Source: Parapristionchus giblindavisi (lineage: Eukaryota > Nematoda > Chromadorea > Rhabditida > Diplogasteridae). From it: a stretch of 64,000 bases of DNA. Positions 12,201-25,000 of the stretch are shown here, in pieces. Each line of letters starts with the position of its first letter. Within the stretch, counting starts at the first letter, position 1. The notes beneath the pieces are model-generated. The model saw nothing but the letters and a program-made list of their open reading frames with translations, was not told the origin of the DNA and did not search any database. The position numbers were made by a program, and so were the translations under genes. The DNA lies in assembly GCA_943737045.1 (NCBI GenBank), contig CALSFV010000332.1:186001-250000 (forward strand), given 5' to 3'.

Positions 12201-12949
12201 GACAGAGCCGTAAGCTATATTACGGGGGGATTCGCCAACCATCGATTCCGCAACGGATCATAAATCGGTTGGGAAGTGGCATATGGCAACCAATGTTGTA
12301 CCATTGTAATCAGAGGGAGTGTACGGTATTGGGCTACCGTAACCGTCAGGAATTGTGAACTGATTTTTTAGTCGACCCATGACTATGGTTGAGAATGGCT
12401 GAAGTCGAAAAATTCATGATGATCGGAGAATAAATACGAGTTGCAATTATGTCAACAGTGAGCCAACTTTTATTTTTCTGGATACCGTAACCCGAACTAC
12501 CGTAATCTAGCTGCATTACTTTATAGTACTCAGGCAAACAGTCGAATGCATTTTGCAGCTAAGAGAAGGCAAAATGGTACAAAAAAGGCGCCAAAAATGC
12601 ATTTTTCAGCCACAGCTTCGAAAAGGCTTCAAAAAGTTAAGGCATCTTAACTTTTTGATGACTTTCCTTAACTTTTTCGACGGAAAGCTAAGAAAAGCCT
12701 TGAAAATGTTTCAAATCACGAAAATGTCCCAGCGTACAGCACATTGCGGTCGCGCTGCGCATGCTCGATTCGAAATTGAATTTAACTTTCATTTTTACTT
12801 TTTTCGATTTAAATGTGTTTTATTTCAATATTACTTTTGTGTATTCTGATACAATCGAGTAGTCGCACGCCGTATGTCATATTCACGTTATTTACTCTCT
12901 CTTAATCAGACAGTTTCATTATCTCACTTATTGTTCCGTACAGAACTTA

Positions 12950-13210
12950 CTCTGGTGTTGAAATCCATGCATGATCACGGATACAAGTGTAATCATGCAT
13001 GATTCGACGTTCCACGCATGATCATGCATGGAATATCCGTGATTCGTGAGCATGCAAGGATCTTCCGTGATCATGAATGTATTTTCAGTGATATTGCGTG
13101 GAATCCCAGAATCCATGCATCATCACGGATAATCCTTGCATTATTCGAGCATATTCCATGCATGATCATGCCATTAATTGCACAAATTGTCCGTGATCGT
13201 GCATGGATTC
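12950..13210. repeat. Array of degenerate CATGCATGATCACGG words
   Basis: The words CATGCATGATCA, TCCGTGATCATGCATGG and close variants occur more than ten times in both orientations, making the region strongly self-complementary at short range. The same array is present in the inverted copy at about 17278-17545. Confidence 0.7.
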
Positions 13211-13663
13211 AAGACATAAGTAAAGTGACTATAAATTATGATTCCAGGTAGTTAAAATCATCTATCCAACAACATTCATCCCAGAAAAGCTGATTAACGA
13301 GTATATAAAGATTGTTGATTGTCGACTAATGATAGAGCAGCTAAAATGGGAATAAGGAGTAGAATATGCCGACCTGCTAGATCTATTCTGCTCACTTTAT
13401 AAGGAATATTGATTACTTTATCAATAACGTGAGTATTCTCTTTGATTATTATATCTAATGGTATAGTACTTATAGATGGTTTGTATGGATTAATGATATG
13501 ATAGAAGCTACTCAATCTTATTGCTCGCCACAATTATTATATAATGGACAATATATCTGTGGTCCAAGAAGTTTCGTTCTCCTCACAGAACAACTTTATG
13601 CCTTGGAAGATATGCTGATGCACAACAGGTATTTGTCCAATTATAGTAAGTTGTCTTTATTAT

Positions 13664-13925
13664 ACTCCGGTATTTTTTACTTGCGGGGCACATCGTTCAA
13701 TCCCGTGGTGTACGCCGCGAGGTATACCGCGGGGCAGAACACTTATACGGGGTACCTCGCGAGCTGCAGCCTCTAGACCGGGAGCCCCGCGAGGTGGACG
13801 ACCGCGTGCCTCGCGGGGCAGGATAGACGGTGTGAGGCCAAATCTCGCGGGGTACACCGCCAGGTGCACCCCGCGAGATTTGGCCTCTGAACGGGGAGCC
13901 CCGCGAGCAAAAAATACCGGAGTAG
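13664..13925. mobile_element. GC-rich MITE nested in copy 1
   Basis: Ends are ACTCCGGTATTTTTT…GCGGGG and CCCCGCGAGCAAAAAATACCGGAGT. The interior is very GC-rich, with repeated CCCGCGAG, CTCGCGGGG and GGCCAAATCTCGCGGGGT. It is absent from the second copy of the host element, so it inserted after the two copies separated. It interrupts exon-like sequence. Confidence 0.75.
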
Positions 13926-15686
13926 TTGAATTGTAGCATGCAGTATATGAAGATGCTCGTAGAGAATGATTGTATGGAGATTCAAAAGTATCTCACGGGA
14001 TTAATCGCATTTCTCCCTATCAAGGTATTATATCATGCCAATAACCCCAATAATAAATGATTAATTGTTTCAGGGAAGATCTGGTGCTATATTCGTCACT
14101 CATCTACATCATATATGCATGGAAAGAAGTGTATTGAATCTGGTGAGATATCAAACATAAAATGTGTCTCATATTGATAATATTGCAGGTTGTTTTATAT
14201 TCACCTGAAGACGAGGAAAAAACAACTACTGCTCGTTGTGATTAGATAATTGAACTCTTGTAGTTAATGTCGTATACCTTATTTCGCCCATTTCTGTATT
14301 CCAACGCCCTTTAAGTTTCCTCATCATCAATATATTTACCTTGTGCACCTCTATTTGCAACTTTTTCACCCCTTTTCTTTTTTCATTGACTATCATCCTT
14401 ACCTCCCTCGTTGCAATTGATCATCCATTCCATGATCACGTATTAACCATGCTCATTATTTGATAAATCAAAATACTGTACGTAAATCGCATTAGCCAAT
14501 GAGCATTTCATAACAAAACAACCAGGAAAAGCCACAGAAAAGGCACAGAATAGCCAAGAAAAGCCACTAAAAAGGTAAGGAACAGCGGCAAAAAATGCAT
14601 TTTATAGCCTCAAATTGCTACAGAAATGCTACTAAAAAGGTGAAAAGTCACGAAAAAGCTAAGAAAAGCTAAGAAAAATGCATGCAAAATGCCTGCGCAG
14701 GCATTTTTTTCGACATCTGAAATGCATTCGAGTTAGCTGTTACATGCATTTTTGTTAGCTGCAAAATGCATTCGACTGTGTGCCTGAGTATTGTGGCGAA
14801 GGTCACGGCAAATACCTGTGCGTGCATTACTATTACGGTAGTTCGGGTTACGGTATACAGAAAATAAAAGTTGGCACACTGTTGATATAATGACAACTAG
14901 CATTTGGTCGCCATGAATTTTCGACCTCGGCTATTCTCAACCGTGGTCATGGGTCGACTAAAAAATCAGTTCGCAATTCCTGACGGTTACGGTAGCCCAA
15001 TACCGTACACTTCCTCTAATAACAATGTACAGCGTTTCGAGGGCGGTCGTGGTGTAACAGAGAAAAAGGTAGAGTGAAAATGAGAGAGAGCACGTAAAAG
15101 TGAGAGAGCACAGACGACGAGAGTACACCACGGAGCAGGCGTACCGTAATTTTTTTTGGCATTTTGCCAAAATTTCAATGCGCGCTCTCCCTATGTTAGA
15201 GAAACGCTGTGCAATGGTACAACATTGGTTGCCATACGCCAAATCCCAACCGATTTATGATCCGTTGCGGAATCGATCGTTGGCGAATCGATCACCCCTT
15301 ATATTATTAATGTCAAAATATTTTTTCACTATTATTGATAATCTATGTTCGACATTTCCTTGATTTTTAAAATTATTTTTTACGAGTTATACATAATTCG
15401 AAACAATAGGCTTCCCCTTGCTGCTCCGTTTGATACTGTATCTCTTGTGGGTTTTGCGCAGCATGCCGCCAAACACAATTGATTCCGCTTTATCCGCTAA
15501 AATTGTTTACTTACTATCGATATTTCCTTTATTTTTGACAGAACCCCCATTGCTATTTATACATTAAGTCTCTTACAGCGCACTTTAGCGATGATGAAAT
15601 ACTTTTCTTTTGTTATAATTAATCGCACCTAGGTGCACCTATCTCCTTAATTTTTTGATGATATTCCACAAATATTTAATTATAGC

Positions 15687-18600
15687 ATGGAAATGGATAT
15701 GAACTTTCGTCTACGAGAAATGATGATTCTTCGTCTTGAAGATACAGTGGGAGATATGAAATACAGGTAATAAAATATTCTAAAATTAGATTTTCTCAAT
15801 ATCTCAGTTGAATTTTGTTTAGTGTTTATCTTCTCAGGCACACAGTCGAATGCATTTTGCAGCTAACAAAAATGCATGTAACAGCTAACTCGAATGCATT
15901 TCAGATGTCGAAAAAAATGCCTGCGCAGGCATTTTGCATGCATTTTTCTTAGCTTTTCTTTGCTTTTTCGTGGCTTTTTACCTTTTTAGTAGCATTTCTG
16001 TAGCAATTTGGAGCAATAAAATGCATTTTTCCTGACCATTTTTATGGCTTTTCTTAGCTATTCTATGCCTTTTCTATAGCTTTTCCTGGTTACTTTTTAT
16101 GAAATGCTCATTAGCTAATGCGATTTACGTACAGAATATTGATTTATCAAATAGTGAGCATGATGAATACGTAATAATGGAACGGACGATCAATTGTAGC
16201 GAGAGGTAAGGATGATAGTCAATGAAACAAAGAAAAGGGGTGAAAAAGTTGGTAAATAGAGGTACACAGGTGAAATATATTGATGAGGAAATATAAAGGG
16301 CATTGAAATACGGAAATGGGCGGAATGAGGTATACGACATTAACTACAACAGTTCCATTATTTAATCTTAACGAGTAGTAGAAGATGTCTTTTCCTTGTC
16401 TTCAGATGAACATAAAACAGCCTGCAATATTATCAATATGAAACACATTTTATGAATGATATCTCACCAGATTCAATTCACTTCTTTTCATGCATATATG
16501 ATGTAGATGAGTGACGAATCAAGAACCAGATCTTCCCTGAAACAATTAATCATTTATTATTGGGGTTATTGGAATGACATAAAACCTTGATAGGGAGAAT
16601 GTGATTAATCTCGTGAGATACTTTTGATTCTCCATACAATCATTCTCTAAGATCTTCATATATTGACTGAATACTACTATTCAACTATTCATATAGTAAA
16701 GAGAACTTACAATAATTGGAGCAAATTCCTCTTGTGTATAAGCATGTCTTCCAACAAATAAAGTTGTTCTGTGAGGAGGACGAAACTTCTTGGACCATAG
16801 GTATGTTGTCCATTATATAATCAACACCTTCCCTATAATTATAAATATATTAACTCTGAATGAAAAAAAATGTTTGGTATTACGTAGAACTAACTCTTGA
16901 GTATGCATTTTGTAAATTATATTCAAGTCTAACCAATTATAACATTCTTAAGCTTCAGGAATGTTCAATTGTAGCGAGTAATAAGATTGAGTAGCTTCTA
17001 TCATATCATTAGTCCATACAAACCATCTATAAGTACTATACCATTGGATATAATAATCAAAGTGAATACTCACGTTATTGATAATCCAATCAATATTCCT
17101 TATAAAATGAGCAGAATAGATCTACCAGGTCGAAATCCTCTACTCCTCATTCCCATTCTAACTGCTCTATCATTAATCGACAATCTTTATATCCTCATTA
17201 ATCGCCTGTTCTGTGATGAATGTTGTTGGATAGATGGGTTTAACTATCTGGAATCATAATTTATAGCCGCTTTACTCTGGTGTTGGAATCCATGCTTGAT
17301 CACGGATAATTTGAGCAATTAATGACATGATCATGCATGGAATATGCTCGAATAATGCAAGGATTATCCGTGATAATGCATGGATTCTGGGATGTCCCGG
17401 GATTCCATGCAAGATCACGGAAAATACATGCATGATCACGGAAGATCCATGCATGCTCACGAATCACGGATATTCCATGCATGATCATACGTGGAATGTC
17501 GAATCATGCATGATTACAGTTGTATCCGTGATCATGCATGGATTTCAACACCAGAGTAAGGTCTGTACGGAACAATAAGTGAGATTATCGATGATGAAAC
17601 TATATGATTAAGAGAGAGTAAATAACGTGAATATGACATACGACGTACGTCAAAGTTACAACCACTCGATTGTATCAGAATACACAAAAGTAATATTGAA
17701 ATAAAACACATTTAAATCGTAAAAGTAAAAATGAAAGTTAAATTCTATTTCGAATTGAGCATGCGCAGCGCGACCGCAATGTGCTGTACGCTGGGTCATC
17801 TTCGTGATTTAAAACATTTTCAAGGCTTTTCTTAGCTTTCCGTCGAAAAAGTTAAGGAAAGTCATCAAAAAGTTAAGATACCTTAACTTTTTGAAGCCTT
17901 TTCGTAGCTGTGGCTGCAAAATGCATTTTTGGTGCCTTTTTTGTACCATTTTGCCTTCTCCTAGCTGCAAAATGCATTCGACTGTTTGCCTGAATTCATA
18001 CGCAGCTTTGTAGATATTTATAGAAAAAGCTAACGATTCTAACAACAAACTACTATTTTTTTCACTGACTAATGTAAATACTGTGAAGCTTTTAACCAAT
18101 TGGAAATGAATTAGCATCATTCATTTCCAGAGCAACAACTGATCAAATGGGATTGATTGTTCGTTCACTTTGTGAATGTAGTATGTGGTTAATTAAAGAT
18201 TGGCCCAATCAAAAGGTTAGTTAATACAAGAATTATTATAGCTGATCCTTTATGAAGGAATCTGTGAGTATTATTGTAGTATATTGAGTAATTAATATTC
18301 AGATAGATAATTTGGAGAAGATTCGTTCATGTCGAATGGATTCATTAGGAAGATTAAGACAATTATTAAGATCTAGACCACCCAGGTAGATCATTTATAC
18401 AATACAGCCCGATCGAGTTTTATACATACGTCCCGCGCATAGTTTATTTCAGCGCCATATGATATATTTTTCGATTCTAAAAGTTTTAACCATGAAATTC
18501 CGTGACTAAAGAAGATACAACAATATTTTTTATTAAAGATGAAAAAACAATTAAAAGAAAGATCACACTGGTCCAAAAATGATGGGTACTAATTTACTGT

Positions 18601-21600
18601 AAAGTTTTTCTTTATTAGCACACTCGTGTTTTATAATAAGTACCCATCATTTTAGGGTACTTACTTACTGGGTGATTTGACTTTTTTCTGTAGTCATGAA
18701 AAGATATATTTTTATCACAGAAACTCATGGTTAGGACTTTGAGAATCGAAAAATATTCATACTCCGCTGAAATAAACGATTTGCGCCCCAGCGGAACTGT
18801 TCTACAAAAGTCGACCGTGCAGTACTGTAGTTACTCTTTACTTTGATTCTATTGATAAAGATAATATGATTTCAGACATTCAGAGATGGATACATTGATT
18901 CTTCTATTAGCCGATGCAATTCTCACTATTACTGAGCAATGGCCTGGAGGACAACATGTATGTAACATACTTATGATAATTGATTCATTCATTCATTTGT
19001 GTAGGATATTCCTTCTTCATCATCATCTAATCATCAAACTATTCAACATCAACTTTCACTTCCTATTACTACTCCATCAACTACAACATCTATTCATATT
19101 CCTCCAGTATATGCTGGTCAAGGTTTGATACTTCATCTTTCATCCTTAATATACTCATCTTTCCTAACACATGATTCATGCTGATTCATCATCGCTGCCG
19201 TTTTATGAAATGAATAAAGATTTTTTTTTAAATTTCATTATTTGTTATCGTTGAGGTATCAGAGAATGAGGAGATCACAATAGAAGCTAAAATTGTTGGT
19301 TCACTCTAAACATATTTTAGAATTTTGAAAAATGCTGACCAAGCGGCTAACACTTAACAATTAAAAAAATATTAGACTACTGCCAGAGTGAACCAATGAT
19401 TTTAGTATAAGTCAACGATAACAACTAATGATGTTTAAAAAAATCTTCATTCACTTCATAAACTGGCATGGAGGAATGATAACAGATGAATCATATCCCA
19501 CATTAGGGAAGACGAGTGTGATGCACTGTAATATTTGATCTTTGAATAATTATGTATCTTTGACGTTTAACTGATCTTTGGTCTTTATTATATAGCTAAT
19601 GTTTGATCTTAAATCTCTGATCTTTAGCTAATCTTTGATTTTTGTCTATAATTGATCTTTGATCTTTTAAGTAGGCCAGTTATGTAAACCTCCTCCTTGT
19701 AAACTACCGAGAAATAAGAATGCAACATGGACTGTAGATGGATATCAACAGGTTACAAATTATCATTAAACTTCATGAAATATGAAATGTTTTCTTACCA
19801 ATCACTATTGAATATGCATCATTATTATTTTTCTTAAACAAATATTGTTCTCACTATTCTAAACTATATACTATTATAGAAAGAACCTTTAGTTGATCTT
19901 TGAACTTTGTTATGTCATATTTGTAAAAAAAAGAGATTGAAGAATCAATCAATTACTTAATAAAAATGCAATTATTTTTTAGTCTATAAGAAACGAATGG
20001 GTTATCTCTCTACATTTCATTTGTTTAAAATTCTAAAATATGTTCACAGAAAAAAATGTCCGTGAAACTGTCCCCTGACGGAATTATTCCGTCACATGGA
20101 ATTATTGAAAATTGAAATTATTCCCTAATTTTAAGCGATTTGTTTTCAGCAATCATCAAACGTCCCTCCATCAATGAATACTCAACCATCTCTTTTAATG
20201 AAGAATCCTATATATAATCCATCTTCTCTTAATATTCCTCCATCTTCTTCACCCAAGTTAACAAATTCTCAAGTTCAAGATCGACGCACTTCTTTTGTAT
20301 GCTCACATTTATTTTATAATTATATTGTGGTAATTATAAATTTGTATTAGATTGGAAATGAAAATGAGATAATAAATGATACTATGATTGTAGCCTCAAC
20401 CAACTTCAGTCCTATGGCAGTACTTTACTCGATGTGAAATACAAGGAGCATTAAAGGTAATCTCATTGGATTATTGGCCATTTTCCCGTCATTCATATTA
20501 ACTGATTTTTCGAAATTTTTGTTTTGACACGATTGAATATTATTTCCTCTCCAGTTTGTATATTACTAATTACTGTATGTAAATAGGATTATGAATAATA
20601 GATTTCTACTTAAGGATATTTAAAAAAAAGTTAACTGTTCTTTAATTTCAGTCAAAATGTAATATCTGTAGTAAGTATGTCTCTCGTGCAAATCATGGAA
20701 CTTCTTCAATGAAATCACATCTTAAAGTTCATCATCCAACTCAATTTTCTACACTCAATCAATATTTTGATGTGAGTTATGATTAATTGATTATTGATTA
20801 ATCAATTCTAATTGTTTAGACCACACCAGATCCTCCTCATGTCTCTCCTCCATCTACATCTGAACATAAGATTGAACAATCTGATACAACTCCAGATTCA
20901 TCTCAAGGTATACAATAGATCATCGATCATTCCATCATTATTGATTGATTTAAGGTGGTAATACTTCACTTCGAACTGAATTGTGTAAAGAATACAATAC
21001 TGATTTGTGAGTTGATTTTTTTTTGCAAATTTGAAAAAAAAACTAAATGATTATTTGCAGTTCTCTGTTTAATAATGGTGGAGCTGTGAAGGAAGAACAA
21101 GAAGATAATATGGAATTTGCAGTTGATGATTCTCAGGTTTCATTTTTAGATATTGAAAATAAGTATTCTTTATTGTAAATTTATTTAAAAGTTTTCAAAT
21201 AGCTGTTTTCGCGTATTGCATCTTACTATAATTATAAATGTAAAGATTGAATATAATAAAATAATAATTACAGTATAATAGATCAATGGAATGTGCAAAC
21301 GAATCTAATGATGATGATGAAGATGATGAGATTTCATCTATTCCATTGGTATCAATATAATAGATACTATCGATTATTGATTAATTAATTTCCTTCTTTC
21401 AGCAAAGACGATTCGAAGTTTGGATTTATTACAAGAAGGTATGCTTATCTTGATATTCATTCAATCATTCTAATAATTCTTTATTTAGATCGATAAAGAT
21501 GAAGGAGATCCAATCGCCAATTGTACACTTTGTTCAACTCAAATCATTCTCATCAATAACTGTAATACAATGTTATGGAAACATTTGATTAAATATCATA

Positions 21601-21644
21601 TTGATGAGTATAATAGACTTAATCGGAATAATGATAAGATTTAA
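15687..21644 (+). CDS. Protein with two BED-type zinc fingers
   Basis: Fifteen exons, about 445 codons, phase-consistent: 15687-15766, 18131-18215, 18303-18385, 18876-18957, 19005-19121, 19675-19751, 20150-20296, 20394-20456, 20652-20771, 20820-20907, 20955-21006, 21061-21136, 21274-21348, 21403-21438, 21489-21644. The N-terminal part is helical and unrecognised ([19 protein letters not shown]…). A Pro/Ser/Thr-rich linker follows, then finger 1 (WQYFTRCE…CNICSKY…[11 protein letters not shown]) and, after an acidic stretch, finger 2 ([10 protein letters not shown]…CTLCSTQ…WKHLIKYH). Both keep the aromatic residues, C-x2-C and H-x4-H of BED domains, which bind DNA in transcription factors and transposase-derived proteins. 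No transposase domain is present, so a nuclear regulator is likely. Intron 1 holds a 2.2-kb TIR element and intron 5 a MITE. The start was chosen as the only ATG whose exon splices in phase to the next. Confidence 0.75.
15834..17993 (-). mobile_element. 2.16-kb TIR element, copy 2 (inverted relative of copy 1)
   Basis: It starts TCAGGCACACAGTCGAATGC and ends with the inverse CGACTGTTTGCCTGA. It matches 12530-14787 over most of its length in opposite orientation, with many small differences and without the GC-rich MITE. Its exon-like blocks carry lesions relative to copy 1: the terminal exon reads differently and its last codons differ. It lies in intron 1 of the BED-finger gene. Confidence 0.75.
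18576..18653. repeat. Short intronic palindrome
   Basis: AAAATGATGGGTACT at the left and AGTACCCATCATTTT at the right enclose about 48 bp, so the transcript of BED-gene intron 3 could form a hairpin. Probably a tiny foldback element. Confidence 0.5.
19194..19474. mobile_element. MITE in intron 5 of the BED-finger gene
   Basis: Outer sequences TTTATGAAATGAATAAAGAT and TGTTATCGTTGA recur inverted as ATCTTCATTCACTTCATAAA and TCAACGATAACA, giving arms of about 70 bp around a 140-bp centre. Not coding. Confidence 0.65.
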
Positions 21645-22007
21645 TACTTTAATATGTTTATGATTATTCTAAATAAGTTTTGATGATCTTTTCCACATTG
21701 TTAGACCACCCTCAATGTCTTTCGGTTAGAATTAAAGAATAACCAATCGTTCTTGATTAATTTAAATTTTCCTCTTTAATTGGATATTCTTAATCTTTAT
21801 TTTTATTGTTTTAATCAATATTGTTTATAATAAAGATGATTCATATAAGATGAAGGATTGTCTACACTGATGGAATTGGTAATAAATAGAATGGAATTGT
21901 TTATTTGCCCTCCACATATATTCTTATCATCTTTATCATCCTGATATTTTCATTTCTACTCAGTAACACCCATACATTCCTATACTATATTCTTTACTCA
22001 TTCAGAA
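21645..22007 (+). promoter_or_regulatory. Intergenic gap with spliced-leader-like acceptor
   Basis: The 363 bp separate two same-strand genes. It ends TTTACTCATTCAG|AAATG, a nematode 3' splice site two bases before the next start codon with no upstream exon evident. This suggests that the acyltransferase mRNA receives a trans-spliced leader. No clear AATAAA was seen after the BED-gene stop. Confidence 0.45.
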
Positions 22008-25000
22008 ATGTTCAAACTTCTCATATTTTCTGTTTTATCTTCTACAGTGACAACTCAATTCCCATATGATATTTCAACTGTAAGAACTACTTCATAATAC
22101 ATTGTTGTCCTCAATCATTAATTCAGATATTGAAATTTGCTCCTAAATTCAATCCTGGTGAATATATTGATTCTCTGTCACCAGATTGTGCTAAAGATAT
22201 AGTAACATGGATGGGAGATTTTAATCAAACAATGAATGCTCTAACGGTAGATCAATCTATTGATTGATAAACTAATCAATACTTTGATTGATAAACTAAT
22301 CAATACTTTAATTGATAAACTAATCAATCTATTAATTGATAAACTAATCAATACTTTGATTGATAAACTAATCGATACTTTAAGGGATGTGCTATTGCTA
22401 CTCGTTTAGGTCAAACTTGTGACGATCATACAATGAATATACTGAAAAACAAACAATATTCTCTTATGTGTGAGTAGAATAATCAATAACTACAGTAATC
22501 CACAAATGAAGTACAGTACCCGCATCATCTGCAAGACCATCCTCATTCCCTGAGATACAATTGGCATTATGGGGAAACTATCTACAATGCAAAGATATCA
22601 GAGTACAGTATGCAGATATGGATGGAATGTCAATAATGTTTTCAGACAGAACAATTCAAGACGGAGTACTGTTTCATGCATGTAAATGTTGATTATCTAA
22701 GAGTAATTCCTCCACAGATGAGAGGATTTCTCAAAGAAGTATTCATTATTTATTTATTTTCTATTAATACAATTAATAATAATTTCAGATTCCTGATCCA
22801 CCAAAAGAGAGGTGTGGTCATGCGGATGTCGGAATATTCAAAATTGCATTGTGTCTACCAAAGAGTTGTAGTTACCAAGAAGTTCAATCTTATCAATCAT
22901 TCTGAGAATTGATCTTTGATCTTACAGGAACGTCTTTACTCTTTGATATCAAAAAAGACTGATGATAAACTTCGTGTGTGTGGATTGAAATGTGCTCGTC
23001 CTGAGAGAGAAAAGAATACATTCTTTTGGGTTGTCAAGTACAGAAATTGTCCGATATTTGTATAAGTGTAAGATACTTTAGTGGGATACTTGCTGGAGTA
23101 ATTATATTGTGCATTATTGCATCTGTAATTGACTATATGGCGGATAGAAAATTTGGAAAAGAAAAAGGAATAGAAATATTTGATACAAATGAAGACATAA
23201 GAAAGAAAACATGCAAGTTTTGATTTCATATTAACTTATACAATCAAGTTCCTTTTTTCCAGTTTGGCCTTTGATCGGGGCTTTTTCGTTATACTCAAAT
23301 TCTGGGAGATTATTAAGGCCACAATCAAAGGATTGTATAAAGTTGATCTTTGATCTCTATAATGGAAAGGAGATTTGTCATTTAGGTCCGTCTCAGCCCT
23401 AAGAGTATTGACTATGTTATGGATAATAGTTGGTCATTCCATTATTTCTGATGCTGATTCTGGTTTGAATTTTAAATAGTTTTCAATATTTTTTAACCGA
23501 TTATCTTAACTCTACATCTCTAATTTTCAAATTTGAGCGATTCTTTTACTTTGATAATGTAGCAATATCATATCAGATAATCCTCTTCGTTTTATCAATA
23601 CGACTGATTTCTTTCCTAATACAATTCTCTTCAATGCATTCACTTCGGTTGATACATTCTTTCTAGTCACTGGCTGTGTTCTTGCTTATATATTCTTCAA
23701 GGTCTCAATGATCTTTGATCTTTTAATAGTGAAGATGATATTTCAGAAACTAGAGAAGTATCCAGATTTCAATAATAGTCCATGGGGATGGATAGTATTC
23801 TATATTCATCGATGGTTCAGGTTTGACTGCGTAGCCATTGAACGGAGTATCATGATACACTTACAGAATCACTCCAGCATATATGTTCTTCATCTTCTTC
23901 ATGATGGCTTGGATGCCTCAGTTGCATGGACCATGGACTGCAGGTTTGTCTGCGTAGATTAACTGAGTATCATCTGATTGTTAAGGTTCTTCTATGAATA
24001 CTACAAAGATAATAGAGAATTGTGAACTGAGATGGTGGTCTAATCTTCTCTATATTAATAATGTATATGATCATATGTTGGAATCAGTAAGGATACTGTA
24101 GATTATGATTGTCTACAGTAATACTCTCAGTGTTATGGTGTATCGTGGTATCTAGCGTCAGATATGCAATTGTATTGGATATCGCCTATATTTCTTATTG
24201 CTTTTATGTATTCAAGTGATAATTCATAAATTATTTCAGTAATACAAGTAGTGTACTTCAGGTACCGCCGGATTCTTATTATCATTCTTAGTAAGTGTAT
24301 TATCAATTGCTGCTGGATTCTTCTTAATGTATCATTGGGATCTACCTGCTGTGGGAGTCAATCGAAAATCACTTTATGAGTTAGTTTCAATGGAATACAA
24401 TACAAATACAGTAGTGCGCGTTAGCCTTTTCAAAATGCTCCCAACGGTACAGGACCCCACCACGCGAGGAATAGAGCGCTAAAAAATTATTCTGAAAATT
24501 TAAAGACTACCGCACAAAACAATGCGCGGTAATTCATTTTTTTGAAATGGTGTGATCATTTGTTTTCAATTATGAATAAAGAACTATTCAGATCAACAAA
24601 AAAATTTTTTGCTATGGCGTTATGCCGCGTGATGCATTTTGAAAAAAAAACCTAACGTGCGCCACTGTACGTTCACATTTATATCATACATTTGAAGAGT
24701 CAACTTTAACAAATTGATGTATACAAAGCCATGGAGTCGATTGATTCCATTCCTTGTTGGAATATGTCTTGGATATATCATATTCAAAGAAAGGAAAGGA
24801 TCTTTTCGTATCAAGAAACATTTTGGATTTGTTAGACTTTATTATATTTGAATGTATACGTATATGAAATTCATTCAGATAATATCATTGATTGGATGGA
24901 TATTATCATTTGGATTAGCTTTCTCAGTCATATTCAGTTTATATGATTCAATAAGAGGTCATCTATCCCATATAAATTTAATCATATACTATCTAACTTA

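Larger units (their letters stand above)
12530..14787 (+). mobile_element. 2.26-kb TIR element, copy 1, with exon-like interior
   Basis: It begins TCAGGCAAACAGTCGAATGC and ends with the near inverse (…GCATTCGACTGTGTGCCTGA). An inverted relative lies at 15834-17993 and a solo end at about 26079. The interior has a region dense in CATGCATGATCACGG-like words (12950-13210), then sequence with exon-like open blocks and GT-AG sites. The clearest run, on the plus strand, is MQYMKMLVENDCMEIQKYL… (from about 13938), [17 protein letters not shown]… (about 14083), then VVLYSPEDEEKTTTARCD and stop. No transposase motif was found. The coding-like part may be a captured host gene. Confidence 0.7.
12210..15300. 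repeat. Palindrome split by an insertion at its centre
   Basis: Sequence left of 12530 (for example CGATTCCGCAACGGATCATA and TAGTCGACCCATGAC) recurs inverted between about 14800 and 15300 (GATCCGTTGCGGAATCG, GTCATGGGTCGACTA). The 12530-14787 element therefore sits almost at the symmetry centre of an older palindrome. The right arm also has about 185 extra bases (roughly 15030-15215). Confidence 0.7.

Noticed and set aside
13294..17259. Frames such as [20 protein letters not shown] (plus) and its minus-strand partner as a conserved gene
   Set aside because: They lie antisense to the better exon-like blocks in the inverted element copies and have no splice structure of their own.
12210..18000. 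CRISPR-like or satellite array
   Set aside because: The repeats are irregular in spacing and orientation and lie within TIR elements of a eukaryotic genome.
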